Below, piece after piece: positions 1 to 9,771 of a stretch of DNA of 42,517 nucleotides (its first letter is position 1; each line of letters opens with the position of its first letter). The notes under the pieces are model-generated. The model had not been told where the DNA came from and did not search any database. It saw nothing but the letters and a program-made list of their open reading frames with translations. The translations under genes were made by a program, and so were the position numbers. Source of the stretch: Sphaerosporella brunnea. Its lineage: Eukaryota; Ascomycota; Pezizomycetes; Pezizales; Pyronemataceae. The stretch is from the NCBI GenBank assembly GCA_008704415.1, contig VXIS01000382.1, positions 1 to 42,517 on the forward strand, written 5' to 3'.

Positions 1-666
1 TTACCGTTATTATAAACAGTCGTTGCCGTCTCACCACCGCCGACGGGTCGGTTTAAGGCCGCCTGCACCATACATCTCCGAGGTTCGGACGAGGAACTCG
101 GGTCCTCCCATCCATGGACACCTACGTGTGCGGGGCCTTAGCACCCTTCGATTCGGCATTCCCCGGCGATATCAGCACTCGCTTCGGCGATATCTCCCCA
201 GACATGCCGGGGCTTGTGATGCTGCTTATCCGTGGCGACAAACAAATCCACCTCCATCGAGCTGCTCCCCCCCGACCCCGTTCATCCAGCTCATAAAAGT
301 GTTCCTCGCCCTTGCCCACAATGCCCTTCCACCACTACCCTCCTCCGCTGCAAGCGTCGCTTCAACCTCTCCCTCGCCTGCTCGCCGATATATCCACCTC
401 CAGATCCGTAGCAACCACACCTCCTGGGAACGCATTGGAGATTCGGTCAGTGACATGCCTGCGGAGGGGCATCCCTCGGTGGCGTGCCGGATAGGAAAGG
501 TTACTTGTCCTTCACTCAAGAAGGATCTGATTAGTAATTTTGTGGATTGTTTGTGAGGATCTAGCTCACCACACAAGGGGTGGGAAGATGGACGCTGATT
601 TTGATGCTGTAGCTACGACTGAGTTCAGGGGATCAGGATGAACACGCTCTTCAACTACTACCGTGC
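1..666. other. No gene recognised
   Basis: Short open frames occur on both strands but overlap one another, are proline/arginine-rich and show no domain, signal peptide or plausible intron structure. The last bases, from about 655, resemble the left edge of the second duplication unit near 2960. I see nothing else in this stretch. Confidence 0.5.
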
Positions 667-815
667 TAGCGAAATTGGAAGGTGGTAGGACACTGATACG
701 CATAGGAGAGTGTGAAGGACAGAGCATGTGTTTTGTGATGATATCAACGACATAGAAAGTCCCAAGTGGCTGTTTCTTTGCAGTCAGACCAATCAAGGCA
801 CGCTGTGTTTTTTTT

Positions 816-1587
816 CGGTAATTATGCAGGATACCCCCCGCGAGGGGCGTATTTTGTGGATTGACCCTACAAATTTCTTATTATGCAGCATACCCCCTAC
901 TAAAATTATGTGGGCGAGATTTTTCACGCGCTCCCTATGGCTTGACCGAGTGATACACTATGGTTCGGAGCGCGCGCGCCACCGCAACGAACTCATTGTC
1001 TCTCTTGAATTACCATCATCTCAGTGCAGAACTAGTTTATTGAAGGTTCCGATATCGCTAACCTTTTCCAGATTTTGTTTCCACATTGCTTTGACGTTGA
1101 ATTTGCAGTCCTTAGAATCGCTACAACGAACAACGTTTCGCAGTCTATCTGATTTTTCAAACCGGAACCCAAAGCGTTGAGAAACAGCCCATTTGCTAAG
1201 CGCCGCTTTGAAGCCTTGAAAGGTATCAAATTGCTGGCTACCAACCAGTGCGAGCGGGGAAGCGAGCGGCGGAGCAGGCGGTTCAATGGGCTCCTCCGCT
1301 GCGGCCTCTGCAGCACCTACACCAATGGGTTCATTGATGAGATCCATGAGCACTAGCAGGCAGCAGGCAGTCCAGCAGGAGCCAAAAAGACGCGACGTGT
1401 GAAAACAGGTGTGTGGTGGGAGGTGTTGTGTTTGCTGGCGCGCGCGCTCCAAATCATAGTGTATCACTCGACCAAGCCATTGCTCGCTTAAAAAAACCCC
1501 ACATAATTTTATGCTGCATAATACGAAATTTGTAGGGTCAAACCACAAAATACGCCCATCGCGGGGGAGTATCCTGCATAATAGCCG
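816..1587 (-). mobile_element. Mutator-like (MULE) element, non-autonomous, long terminal inverted repeats
   Basis: The ends at about 817-980 and 1438-1586 are inverted copies of each other, sharing for example ATTATGCAGGATAC, a block around GACCCTACAAATTTC and a GCGCGCGC inner edge. The right arm lacks about ten bases present in the left. The element lies between T-runs, and GTTTTTTTT flanks both ends, which fits a 9-bp MULE target duplication but is low in complexity. The interior holds only the N-terminal part of a transposase, so the copy cannot move by itself. The homologous site in unit B lacks the element. Confidence 0.75.
1021..1347 (-). pseudogene. MULE transposase N-terminal fragment (FAR1/WRKY-GCM1-like DNA-binding domain)
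   Basis: This 108-residue frame lies entirely inside the Mutator-like element. After an Ala/Pro/Glu-rich start it reads QQFDTFQGFKAALSKWA, then GFRFEKSDRLRNVVRC, then a Cys-x-x-x-x-x-Cys step (CSDSKDCKFNVKAMW). This is the zinc-binding N-terminal domain found before the catalytic core of MULE and FAR1-type transposases. The frame stops before any DDE domain, so the element kept the DNA-binding part and lost the catalytic part. Known: this domain binds terminal repeats in Mutator relatives. Inference: the fragment could bind the terminal repeats of its own family, but expression is unproven. Confidence 0.6.
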
Positions 1588-1817
1588 TTTTTTTTTTTTT
1601 TTTTTTTTTTCACTGTTTCGAGACATCTCTCAGCGTAAAAAGACAGAAGAGACGTTTTTCAAGTTGCGCGATCACATTCCAAGATTACTTTCTTGTGTAC
1701 TTTTGAACACAATTCAAAAATCAACAATTAAAGCGCACAGCTCCCTTCTCTTCCCTTACATCCAACCACAGTCCTGCAAGCCACGTCCACTTTGAAACTC
1801 TACCGACCGCCGGGCCC

Positions 1818-2264
1818 CTAGAACCCTCCCCGACCGCCGGACCCCCGGAACCCTCCCCGACCGCCGGACTCCAAAAACCCTCCCCGACCGCCGGGCCCGT
1901 GGAACTCTTCCGGACCGCCGGGCTCCGGAAACCCTCCCGCACCGCCGGCCGGGAACTCCTCCGGACCGCCGGGCCCCTGGAACTCTTCAGGGCCGCCGGG
2001 CCCTCCCCGACCGCCGGGAAAAGGAAACCCTCCCCAACCGCGGGGCAAAGGAAACCCTCCCGGACCGCCGGGCCCTCCCGGAGAAAGCTCTCCAGCCGGG
2101 TCTCCCATCATCGGATCGAGGGGGATGGTCGCCGATTCACTCAACATCGGATCGAGGGAGCCTGCTGCCGCAAGTATGGCCGCCAATTCACCACCGGACG
2201 GCGCTGGGGCTGCCATGGTAAGAACGGCAAAGCCGATCGAGAGGAGGAGGGACTGGAAATGCAT
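1818..2264 (-). CDS. Small secreted Gly/Pro/Arg-rich repeat protein, copy A
   Basis: A 148-residue protein starts MHFQSLLLSIGFAVLTMAA, a clear signal peptide with likely cleavage near residue 19 before PAPSGG. A linker of about 45 residues holds two DPM motifs. The rest is a low-complexity collagen-like tail of PGGxGGF, GRGGF and GPEEF units. The tail is encoded by a minisatellite of about 24-30 bp. There are no cysteines to suggest a disulfide-bonded effector. A TATA-like box lies about 100 bp upstream of the ATG. It is a paralogue of the gene at 3267-3806, with identical N-terminus and stop context. The product is probably extracellular or wall-associated; its function is unknown. Confidence 0.75.
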   Translation of the reverse strand: MHFQSLLLSIGFAVLTMAAPAPSGGELAAILAAAGSLDPMLSESATIPLDPMMGDPAGELSPGGPGGPGGFPLPRGWGGFPFPGGRGGPGGPEEFQGPGGPEEFPAGGAGGFPEPGGPEEFHGPGGRGGFLESGGRGGFRGSGGRGGF

Positions 2265-2364
2265 TCGTTCTGTGAAGGTGCTGCCGTGAGCGAAGAGATT
2301 GATTTGGTCCGGAAGCGATGTTGGGGATTGAATACGGTGTGAGAGAGAGCGGCAAGAGTCCCGT

Positions 2365-2374
2365 CCTTATATGG
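2365..2374 (-). promoter_or_regulatory. TATA-like box of secreted gene copy A
   Basis: CCATATAAGG on the minus strand, about 100 bp upstream of the copy A start codon and conserved at the same distance in copy B. Position and conservation support a core promoter; the transcription start is not known. Confidence 0.5.
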
Positions 2375-2581
2375 CGTTGGGAAGTCGTCGTTCGGTGACA
2401 GCCGTTGACCAGCTAGGCCAGTGGGTGTGTTTTGCGTACGCCAATATAGGGGCCCTCGTCCCGAAGCGATAGGTACGCGCACCAGGGGCCGCTTTTTCAT
2501 CCGGATATCCAGATTTTCGGTTTTATGAACCTACCTAAAACTTGGTTTGGGGTAACGATTCCTGAGCCGTCACAGCACATA

Positions 2582-2966
2582 CCGTATTATCCCGGTAATA
2601 ACGAAATTTCACAGACCCCGAAGTATACTGACACGTACCGTTCAGCGGGCAGTGAAGCTGGGGGGGAAGTGTTTCGACGCGAGCTGGAGTGCGAAGAGGA
2701 GAGCTGGAGTGCGAAGACGCGACGTGAAAAGTCAAAAAGACGTCAATGCGACGAAGACGCTGGAGACGGGCAAGAGCGAGCGCTCAGGCTGTCGCCTCGG
2801 TCTCCATCTCCCCGCTCTGTTTAAGATTTTACTGACCACCACTGGTCGAGCACTGTCCAAGCACGTCGCTTCCGACCGCCTCTCACACAGCTTCACTGCC
2901 CGCTGAACGGTACGTGTCAGTATACTTCGGGGTCTGTGAAATTTCGTTATTACCGGGATTCTACGG
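2582..2966. mobile_element. MITE-like element 1, 77-bp terminal inverted repeats
   Basis: The 385-bp element has ends 2582-2658 and 2890-2966 that are near-perfect inverted repeats, starting CCGTATTATCCCGGTAATAA on one side with a few mismatches near the tip on the other. It is flanked by TA on both sides (2580-2581 and 2967-2968), as expected for a Tc1/mariner-type TA target. No coding capacity is evident in the spacer. It lies exactly at the junction of duplication units A and B, and the equivalent right edge of unit B has no element. A related copy lies at 4483-4858. Confidence 0.8.
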
Positions 2967-3266
2967 TAGCGCTTAAAAGGCAAATTAGAAGGTGGTAGGG
3001 CTCTGATACTCATTGGAGAGTGTGAAGGACAGAGCATGTGTTTTGTGATGATATCAATGACATAGAAAGTCCCAAGCTTCTTTGCGCAAAAAAGACAGAA
3101 GAGACGTTCTCAAGTTGCGCGATCACATTCCAAGATTACTTTCTTGTGTACTTTTTAACACAATTCAAAACCAACAATTAAAGCGCACAGCTCCCTTCTC
3201 TTCCCTTACATCCAACCACAGTCCTGCAGTCACGCCCACTTTGAAACTCTACCGACCGCCGGGCCC

Positions 3267-3806
3267 CTAGAACCCTCCCCGACCGCCGGGCCCCCGGAAC
3301 CCGCCCGGACTCGCGGGCAAAGGAAACCCTCCCCGACCGCCGGGCCCCCGGAACCCTCCCGGACCGCCGGGCCCCGGAATTCCTCCCGGACCGCCGGGCC
3401 CCGGAATTCCCCCCGGACCACCGGGCCCGTGGAACCCTTCCGGACCGCTGGGCAACGGAAGCTCTCCCCGACCGCCGGGCTCCGAAAACCCTCCGCGGCC
3501 AGCGGGCCCCGCAAACCATCCCCGACCGCCAGGCCCCATGAAACCTCCCGGACCGCCGGGCCCTCCCGGAGAAAGCTCTTCCGGACAGTCGGGCGCTGGA
3601 GGAAGCTCTCCAGCCAGTTCTCCCATCATCGGATCGAGGGGGACGTCTCCAGGCATGGCCGCCGATTCACCCACCATCGGATCGAGGGAGACGCCTCCTG
3701 CCTCTGCTGCCGCAATTATGGCCGCCAATTCACCACCGGACGGCGCTGGGGCTGCCATGGTAAGAACGGCAAAGCCGATCGAGAGGAGGAGGGACTGGAA
3801 ATGCAT
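3267..3806 (-). CDS. Small secreted Gly/Pro/Arg-rich repeat protein, copy B
   Basis: A 179-residue paralogue of the protein at 1818-2264. The first 30 residues, including the signal peptide MHFQSLLLSIGFAVLTMAA, are identical. The acidic linker is longer and carries extra DPM motifs and the segment PPAPDCPEELSPGG, which has one cysteine absent from copy A. The C-terminal collagen-like tail has more PGGPGGF/RGGF units. Length differences are whole codons, so the minisatellite has changed copy number while the frame is kept in both genes. This points to selection for a coding product. Regulation is likely shared, because the two promoters are almost the same. Function unknown. Confidence 0.75.
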   Translation of the reverse strand: MHFQSLLLSIGFAVLTMAAPAPSGGELAAIIAAAEAGGVSLDPMVGESAAMPGDVPLDPMMGELAGELPPAPDCPEELSPGGPGGPGGFMGPGGRGWFAGPAGRGGFSEPGGRGELPLPSGPEGFHGPGGPGGIPGPGGPGGIPGPGGPGGFRGPGGRGGFPLPASPGGFRGPGGRGGF

Positions 3807-3906
3807 TCGTTCTGTGAAGGTGCTGCCGTGAGCGAAGAGATTGATTTGGTCCGGAAGCGATGTTGGGGATTGAATACGGTGTGAGAGAGAGCGGCAAGAG
3901 TCCCGT

Positions 3907-3916
3907 CCTTATATGG
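3907..3916 (-). promoter_or_regulatory. TATA-like box of secreted gene copy B
   Basis: Same CCATATAAGG on the minus strand at the same distance from the start codon as in copy A. Confidence 0.5.
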
Positions 3917-4125
3917 CGTTGGGAAGTCGTCGTTCGGTGACAGCCGTTGACCAGCTAGGCCAGTGGGTGTGTTTTGCGTACGCCAATATAGGGGCCCTCG
4001 TCCCGAAGCGATAGGTACGCGCACCAGGGGGGGCCCTTTTTCATCCGGATATCCAGGTTTTCGGTTTTATGAACCTACCTAAAACCTGGTTTGGGGTAAC
4101 GATTCCTGAGCCGTTACAGCACATA

Positions 4126-4482
4126 TCCGTCGTGTGTTTGGTTTTGCCGTGAGTTTGGGACAAGGCGCCGGGAGTCCGTCTGTGCTCCGCCACTGCTACC
4201 AGTCCCGAGCCAAGTCGGCATTCCAGACAAAGTTACCTTTCAGACCGTGTGCCGGCCAGTCTGGACCGCAACTTGAGGGTTTTATCTCGCCGAGCCTGAG
4301 CTTGATACCAAGTTCCGATCAAGTTCCGTCTGGTAATGAAAAGCACATAAACAGATATCCTAAAAGCGGGGTTCACAAGGTACCGGCCTGTAACGCCCGT
4401 ATGTCATGTAATGCCTGAAAAAAAAACAATCGTCTGAATCCTCCTAGTGAACCTTTCCACCGAATAAGCACTGTGCAAACTG
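4126..4482. other. No gene recognised
   Basis: Unique sequence between duplication unit B and MITE 2. One 94-codon frame on the plus strand lacks any recognisable motif. Nothing else seen. Confidence 0.5.
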
Positions 4483-4858
4483 CCGTACTGTCCCAATAAT
4501 AAAGCAATTTCATCGGCGCCGAACTATACTGACACGTACCGTTCAGGGGGCAGTGAAGCTGGATGGGAAGTGTTTCGACGCGAGCTGGAGTGGAAAGACG
4601 CGACGTGAAAATTCAAAAAGACGTCAATGCGAAGAAGACGCTGGAGACAGGGTGGAGACGGGGAAGAGCGAGCGCTCAGGCTGTCGCCGTGGTCTCCATC
4701 TCCCAGCTCTGTTTGAGGTTTTACTGACCACCGCCGGTCGAGCACTGTCCAAGCACGTCGCTTCCGACCGCCTCTCACACAGCTTCACTGCCCGCTGAAC
4801 GGTACGTGTAAGTATACTTCGGCGCCGGCGAAATTGTCTTATTACCGGGATAATACGG
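4483..4858. mobile_element. MITE-like element 2, same family as 2582-2966
   Basis: The 376-bp inverted-repeat element shares its ends (ACACGTACCGTTCAG, GGCAGTGAAGCTGG) and nearly its whole spacer with the element at 2582. The left tip is more diverged (CCGTACTGTCCCAATAAT) than the right tip (inverse of CCGTATTATCCCGGTAATAA). TG flanks both sides, where TA flanks the other copy. No coding capacity seen. The greater divergence between its arms suggests an older insertion than element 1. Confidence 0.75.
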
Positions 4859-6568
4859 TGTCAGTTTTGCAACAAGGGAAACAACCACTGAACAGGCTTG
4901 TGGCCACCAATGGGCGCCAGCTTCTATGTCTACATGTCTGCCGTTGCCACACGCAAACCTCGAGCGCTCATGTTTGATATTACAAACAAGACGTCCATCA
5001 CCTTCCCGCTAACATGGCGCTGTAATTTGATTCGAAGGTGTATATTTACGCTGACAATAAACTGCATAAGGCATGTCCTTTCTGTATTCCTCTTGTCGCA
5101 AGAAAACGGAGTGATAGTGAGGCTACCAAATCACTCCTTAGGACCCTTCAAACTCTGATTCAAATCTTTTTCACACCGAACTTCGACGGGGAAAGAGATT
5201 GATTGAGCTCACACTTTAAGGTTACAACTGTGCAAGACTATATTCCCGTACAATCGCATTTTGCGCTTGATGATCCCGGATCCGCCGTTCAAAACAGGCG
5301 AGGCCAGCGGAAGAATCCTCGGCCCATCGTTTGGAACCGCGATTGGCGAAGCGGTCGTCTAAATAACATTCGGATACACCGGCATCCAAACAGCACGAAA
5401 CACCGCCGCCGACACCAAGTTTCAGCTCTCCCGCGCGTTGCTCTGGAGAATGCATGGCGATTTTACCAGTGTCCAGGGCCGGAGCGTCAGTCCTCTTGAG
5501 CGACTCGAGGACGGCGGCAGTAGCAGCAGTCTCAGTGCACGACTGACCCTGGGCTTCCAGAACTTCGAATGCCGCACCACGTAGCGGAGTTGGAGACCCA
5601 GACAGAGGAGGAGGAGGAGGCTACGATGAAACTCGAGCTAGGCCAAGTATCCCGTTCTATGGTGCATTCAGGCTGCTGCCTGCTGATATTCGCCGATACA
5701 ACATTGTTGGCAGAACTGCGTAGTGCTTGTTGTTGCCTGGATGTTGCTCGCGGAAAGCGTCGGTTCGATTGCTCTGTTTCTCTGTTGTTCGGCTCGATTG
5801 CTGTATCTATCTCTCACCGGCACCACCACATTACAAACACCCGCACAGCAACCTTCTTCATGTTGTGCGCGACCTCTTTCTGTTCCTCAACCGTCCCTAC
5901 CCGCGAATCATGCCTCAGAAAAAGGCCTGTGTCCAGTGTGCTTACTCGGATGCTTCAGGCAACCGGCATATGAAGGCCGTGCACGATTGCTATTATCGCC
6001 TCTAGAGTCATGCGAGGAAGGCAGAGAGGGGGCGCAACCACTGCCGCAGGTGCTGGCAGGCGCGCCGAGCCCGTCACCGCCCCTACGACTTATCGGTCAC
6101 CGCCTCCCATAGAGCAAGATGTTTCGTTGCTTTTTTGGCGTCTGGGTTGTATTTGCCAGTCGGGGCATATGGCAAAGAGCAAAGGTCTACAAATGCCCGT
6201 CAAAAACCAGTTGTGTTTTTAACCTACCCATGGTCCATAATGCCCGCAGTCGCGCAACTAGCCACACAAGCGAAGAGGGTGACGCGAAAAAAAAAACCCC
6301 CCCTTTATTACCGACTCATATACTATCTCTATTACAGGCCGAGGTGTTGGGCGCGACAATCACTGACCCGGAGCGCGACAATTCCGAACATTCAAGTTGT
6401 TACCTTCTTCTCCACATAGCTACAGCGACTACGTCTCTGTACCCTATCCGGTACAAGCTGTAGGATACCTGCTAAGTTTGGAGGGCGTGTCCGCTGTTCG
6501 CCCGCCGTGCGGAGTGCGGTCTGTGGCCGGCCTCGGGTTTCTTTGCTTGAATTCCTGCTAAGCATTGT
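4859..6568. other. No confident gene; gene-poor accessory DNA
   Basis: Open frames here overlap in several phases and give no family. A 31-codon frame at 5910-6005 contains CVQC followed by HMKAVH, reminiscent of one C2H2 zinc finger with a short loop, but it is too short to call. The stretch near 6290 has A and C homopolymers. Nothing else supported. Confidence 0.45.
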
Positions 6569-6582
6569 TGCAACCCATCGTT

Positions 6583-6712
6583 TTGTTTTGTTTTTGTTTC
6601 AATAATATTGTATTCGGCCGCTTGCGGCCATGACATATGTAGAAAGAAGGGACTATGCTACCCCGGGCCACAGCGGGCCTGCAGCCCTTCTAAGGAAATT
6701 TACAGAAGGAAA
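6583..6712 (-). mobile_element. Severely 5'-truncated LINE stub with 14-bp target duplication
   Basis: TGCAACCCATCGTT occurs at 6569-6582 and again at 6713-6726, a perfect 14-bp target-site duplication. The 130 bp between them ends, on the minus strand, in an A-rich tail (AAACAAAAACAAAACAAAA) preceded by a segment containing GGCCGCAAGCGGC. This same 3'-end segment recurs next to the LINE at 39671. The combination of an A-rich 3' end, variable-length target duplication and extreme 5' truncation is typical of target-primed LINE insertion. No coding sequence remains. Confidence 0.75.
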
Positions 6713-6984
6713 TGCAACCCATCGTTGATTGTATGGGACAAAATCCCGAGGTTAAGGCTTTGTTCCGTACTGCACGTGAGCGTATACCCTGGTGTTGCGC
6801 ATCCGGTCAGACTTTTTAACCCTGTAGGCAAATCGTCTGTCCGGATCGTTGGCCAGTTTAACACTGCACGCTCGAAGGCAGCAAAATCTTCAAATTCTTG
6901 GATATTTTGGACGGTATTTTTCGGTATTTTTCTCGGCGCGGCTTTCTCTTCGCGCGACCGGTTTTTTTGTGTGCGGGCATTATA

Positions 6985-7201
6985 CTCGCGTGGCCGGAAA
7001 ACACAAAGATCATGTGACTGCAGGGTTAGGTTTTCCGACGCACGGCGAGAGTTGTTCTCAAGTCCGCTTGGAACTCATGTATGATCAATCTCACATACAA
7101 ACAAACGTTTTGATAACTGTTGCCTATGCGTTGACCTTCACAGCGCTCGGGAAAACCTAACCCTGAAGTCACATGATCTTTGTATTTTCCGGCCGCACGA
7201 G
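6985..7201. repeat. Inverted repeat of about 52 bp (possible MITE)
   Basis: Bases 6985-7037 and 7150-7201 are inverted copies with a handful of mismatches, sharing AAAGATCATGTGACT and CAGGGTTAGGTTTTCC, and are separated by about 112 bp. No target duplication was found, so it may be a small inverted-repeat transposon or a palindromic rearrangement. No coding content. Confidence 0.6.
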
Positions 7202-8924
7202 CAGACCGTGTGGGTAGATTAAACAACTCGCTTTTGGCACCTATAGCAAATGTTCATCACAAGTCAGCCTCCGAGCCAATGGCTTGATTTGCTTTTCACC
7301 CTCTCTTATTCATCGCTCCCATCAGACAATATTGGCCAGCACTATCCGCGCTTCGAAAATCTAATATAGCCGTTTGTCGCGCCCTTCTCTGGCGAACCTT
7401 CCTGAGAATCCCCAATTAATCCACCTACCATCGCAACGTGTATGATCCACAACTCCAGACTCAAAAATCCACACACCATAAGCTGTTCTGTAGCCGACGT
7501 GAAGGTATGTCAACTCTCGATATGCGATTTCCCCTTTCAATTGCACGTCCGTATTACCACGTTGCCAAAGTCCGAGGATTGGAACATTGTGGTTTTTGGC
7601 GCCGTTGACGGAGAGCCGAACGAACGAAGCCTTCTTGAGACCCCGAGGGTATTGTGTTCACTAGCTACGCGAGACGTTAGATATATAATGATATCAAGCA
7701 GTCAGACCTCTTGAAGCTCGGATAGCATCATCAAGACCTCTCACGATTGCGTCACTCATGTTGGTGGGAAGATGAACGCGGTAACCTTGGAAACATCAGT
7801 CCTGAGACTGGAAAGCGGAGAGTCTAGAGAGACCTCTGAGAATATTGATATCGATATGCTGTAATAGAAGCCGCCGACAAACCAAGAAATGAACTGGTTG
7901 ATATGACCAGCTTCAAGGTGGACTGCATGATGCTTATAATGAGATGATGCGATGATGATGAGATGGCTAGTCTAGGGCTGTCGCGGCAGCGGGGACGGAT
8001 GCTTGTGGTGACGGCGGCGGCCCGCCGTGCGGCGATGCTGCGGTGAGGGTGCCGGGGCAAGCCAAACAATGTTTCCACAGTATAATCTCAAATAATGGTT
8101 ATATAGCGGTTAGCAGATTTTTTTTTTTTTGTCGCTCTATCATCATGGTAGGCCATTATTTTGCCTAAGATTTTGGGCAAAAAGCGCATTACGGCTGTAA
8201 TATATGCTGGCTAAGCACATGCGGACAACGAAAACTTGATTACACACACATGCTGTGCCCGACAACTCATAGTCACAGCACACGTATATAATCATTTTCT
8301 GGATCCCCCTCCCGCCCCGTCCTGCTAAGGTAGGAACCTCGCATAATGGAGTTCTGACGTTCTTTCCGGTACCGCGTCACGCTTCTAGAGTTTCCTCTCA
8401 GCACCGGCAATCTATAGTGAGGATACATGGAACGGAGTGGGCAGACTACCATACGTATACTACTTTATGGTGCGAGTAGCGATGGAACTCCTCGTGGGAA
8501 TGGGCTGCAGGTAGGTAATCGCCGGTCAATAGAGGTGTTGTTGAGGCCTATGTACCTGCGGCGAGGGCTGTCGCTGATATCCGCCCAGTGACACCGTGAT
8601 GTCCGCCCTCTTCTGCCCACCGCCCGGTAATTGCCGCCATCCTCCACCAATCCCAAAATGTCAACAATGGTCGTTGAGAAGCGGCATAGTAGAGTACATG
8701 TTCTATCCTGACGAGCAGACGATGCACAAATACGCGAAAAAAACATAAAGAAATTTGGGGTCATATTATCGCAAACGAGCCCGGTGTTACCCACTCCACC
8801 AGCTATGCAGGGGACCATACCTCGAAGCTGTGGACATCGCAGCCCCAAAATCCCAAAGTACTCGCCCGTCTTTCCACACGGCTCTCCATTACTTGGAGCT
8901 GGGGTTATTGGTGAAAATCTCTCT
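7202..8924. other. No confident gene
   Basis: Short minus-strand frames occur near 7720-7780 and 7828-8078. One includes a 34-residue piece starting MQSTLKLVISTSSFLG that has a hydrophobic start, but downstream frames are broken and no family is recognisable. A T-run is at 8120-8131. Nothing else seen. Confidence 0.4.
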
Positions 8925-9010
8925 TTGTCTGCTCGGCTGGCCGACCGGCCGAGCGGCCACCAGTGCTATACTCTGCTGGGCTGGATAGAACATAACCATT
9001 ATATAATAAC
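8925..9010 (-). repeat. Short dispersed repeat, copy 1
   Basis: Shares with 11575-11690 and 22840-22930 the order: AAAATCT-like start, a GGCTGGCC/CCGAG block, a GCCAG/GGCCA block, then GGATAGAACATA. Conceptual minus-strand translations of all three contain related strings such as RPVGQPSRQ, RPTGRYSRQ and RPTGQFPRL. The copies are strongly diverged, so this is a low-copy or old repeat family, possibly MITE-like. Confidence 0.45.
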
Positions 9011-9184
9011 CCTGATTGGCGCAAAATGGTTGTGTAATGGCCATTCGCATGTAAGGGTGGTGCCACGCAAAGATCACACAGACTAAAACCCTTACGACCA
9101 ACGTACTACAATGTTATAAGCATAGCAATGCAACAAGATGACCGAAGCCATAATGGTTATCTTACAAAGATAGTTATATCATCA

Positions 9185-9570
9185 TTAGTAGCGTCTCAGA
9201 TTACCGAAGTCAAAATATGTGAGTCGGATAAGCTGTTTCCACATGGAAGCTGAGATCGAGGCTGCCGAGTGAGACCACGTGTTTACGAGTGAGATCGCGT
9301 GTTTGAGAGATGCATCAGCCATCGCAGCGATGGTGTTGAGTTTTTCAACAAGCTGTCCCTCCGACAAGCATGTTTCTAGTATCATCACATCTCCCAGTTG
9401 CTTCTCTATGCTGCATACTTCTGGTGTCGCCTCTGTTTTGGGGCTGCAGGAGGCGAGGCAACAGTCGGGTTGATGATGGCGACGATGATGGATGAGCGTC
9501 GCCGGCGGCGAGGCACTGCTGGGCGGGCTGGATGGCGAGGTTACCCACCTTGTGGTTGCTTCCTTCCGTT
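9185..9570 (-). other. Open frame, possible exon of an unrecognised or decayed gene
   Basis: A minus-strand frame stays open for about 128 codons. A Ser/Pro-rich part is followed by a helix-like stretch (EKQLGDVMILETCLSEGQ, then VEKLNTIAAMADASLKH) and ends at TAA 9185-9187. The only good ATG in frame lies near 9388, inside the helix-like part, so an upstream exon would be needed. Composition is protein-like, but no family is recognised. It may be the end of a decayed gene. Confidence 0.2.
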
Positions 9571-9771
9571 TTTGCGCGTGTCATGCGTCTGTCGCTCGAA
9601 CAACTCAGACAGCCGCGGCTGTTGTTGTTGGGGATGGCTGCAGGGTTAGGGGTTCCGTCCTCGGCAGATTAAAAAGCTTCGACGCCTTCTAAGTTGAAAT
9701 TCTAACTGCCTGAAATCCTGAAATCCGCAACACCGCCAGAGCACAGCCGACCTCCGACCTGCAACTCATCG

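Larger units (their letters stand above)
667..2581. repeat. Tandem duplication unit A (interrupted by a Mutator-like element)
   Basis: Bases 667-775 match 2967-3077, and 1620-2581 match 3085-4125, in the same order and orientation. Together they form a direct duplication that carries one copy each of the secreted repeat-protein gene. Unit A is longer because a Mutator-like element (816-1587) sits in it. The region upstream of the two genes differs at only a few bases over about 300 bp, so the duplication is young or has been homogenised. Confidence 0.85.
2967..4125. repeat. Tandem duplication unit B
   Basis: Second copy of the duplicated block, without the Mutator-like insertion. It begins with the segment matching 667-775, continues with the 3' flank and coding region of the secreted repeat protein on the minus strand, and ends with an upstream region nearly identical to 2265-2581. 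After the shared CACATA the two units diverge: unit A meets MITE 1, unit B continues into unique sequence. Confidence 0.85.

Noticed and set aside
226..576. 116-codon minus-strand frame
   Set aside because: Several overlapping frames of similar length occur in the same GC-rich stretch, and none has a motif.
5910..6005. 31-codon frame with CVQC and HMKAVH, like a C2H2 zinc finger
   Set aside because: The spacing between the second Cys and first His is shorter than normal, only one finger is present and there is no supporting gene structure.
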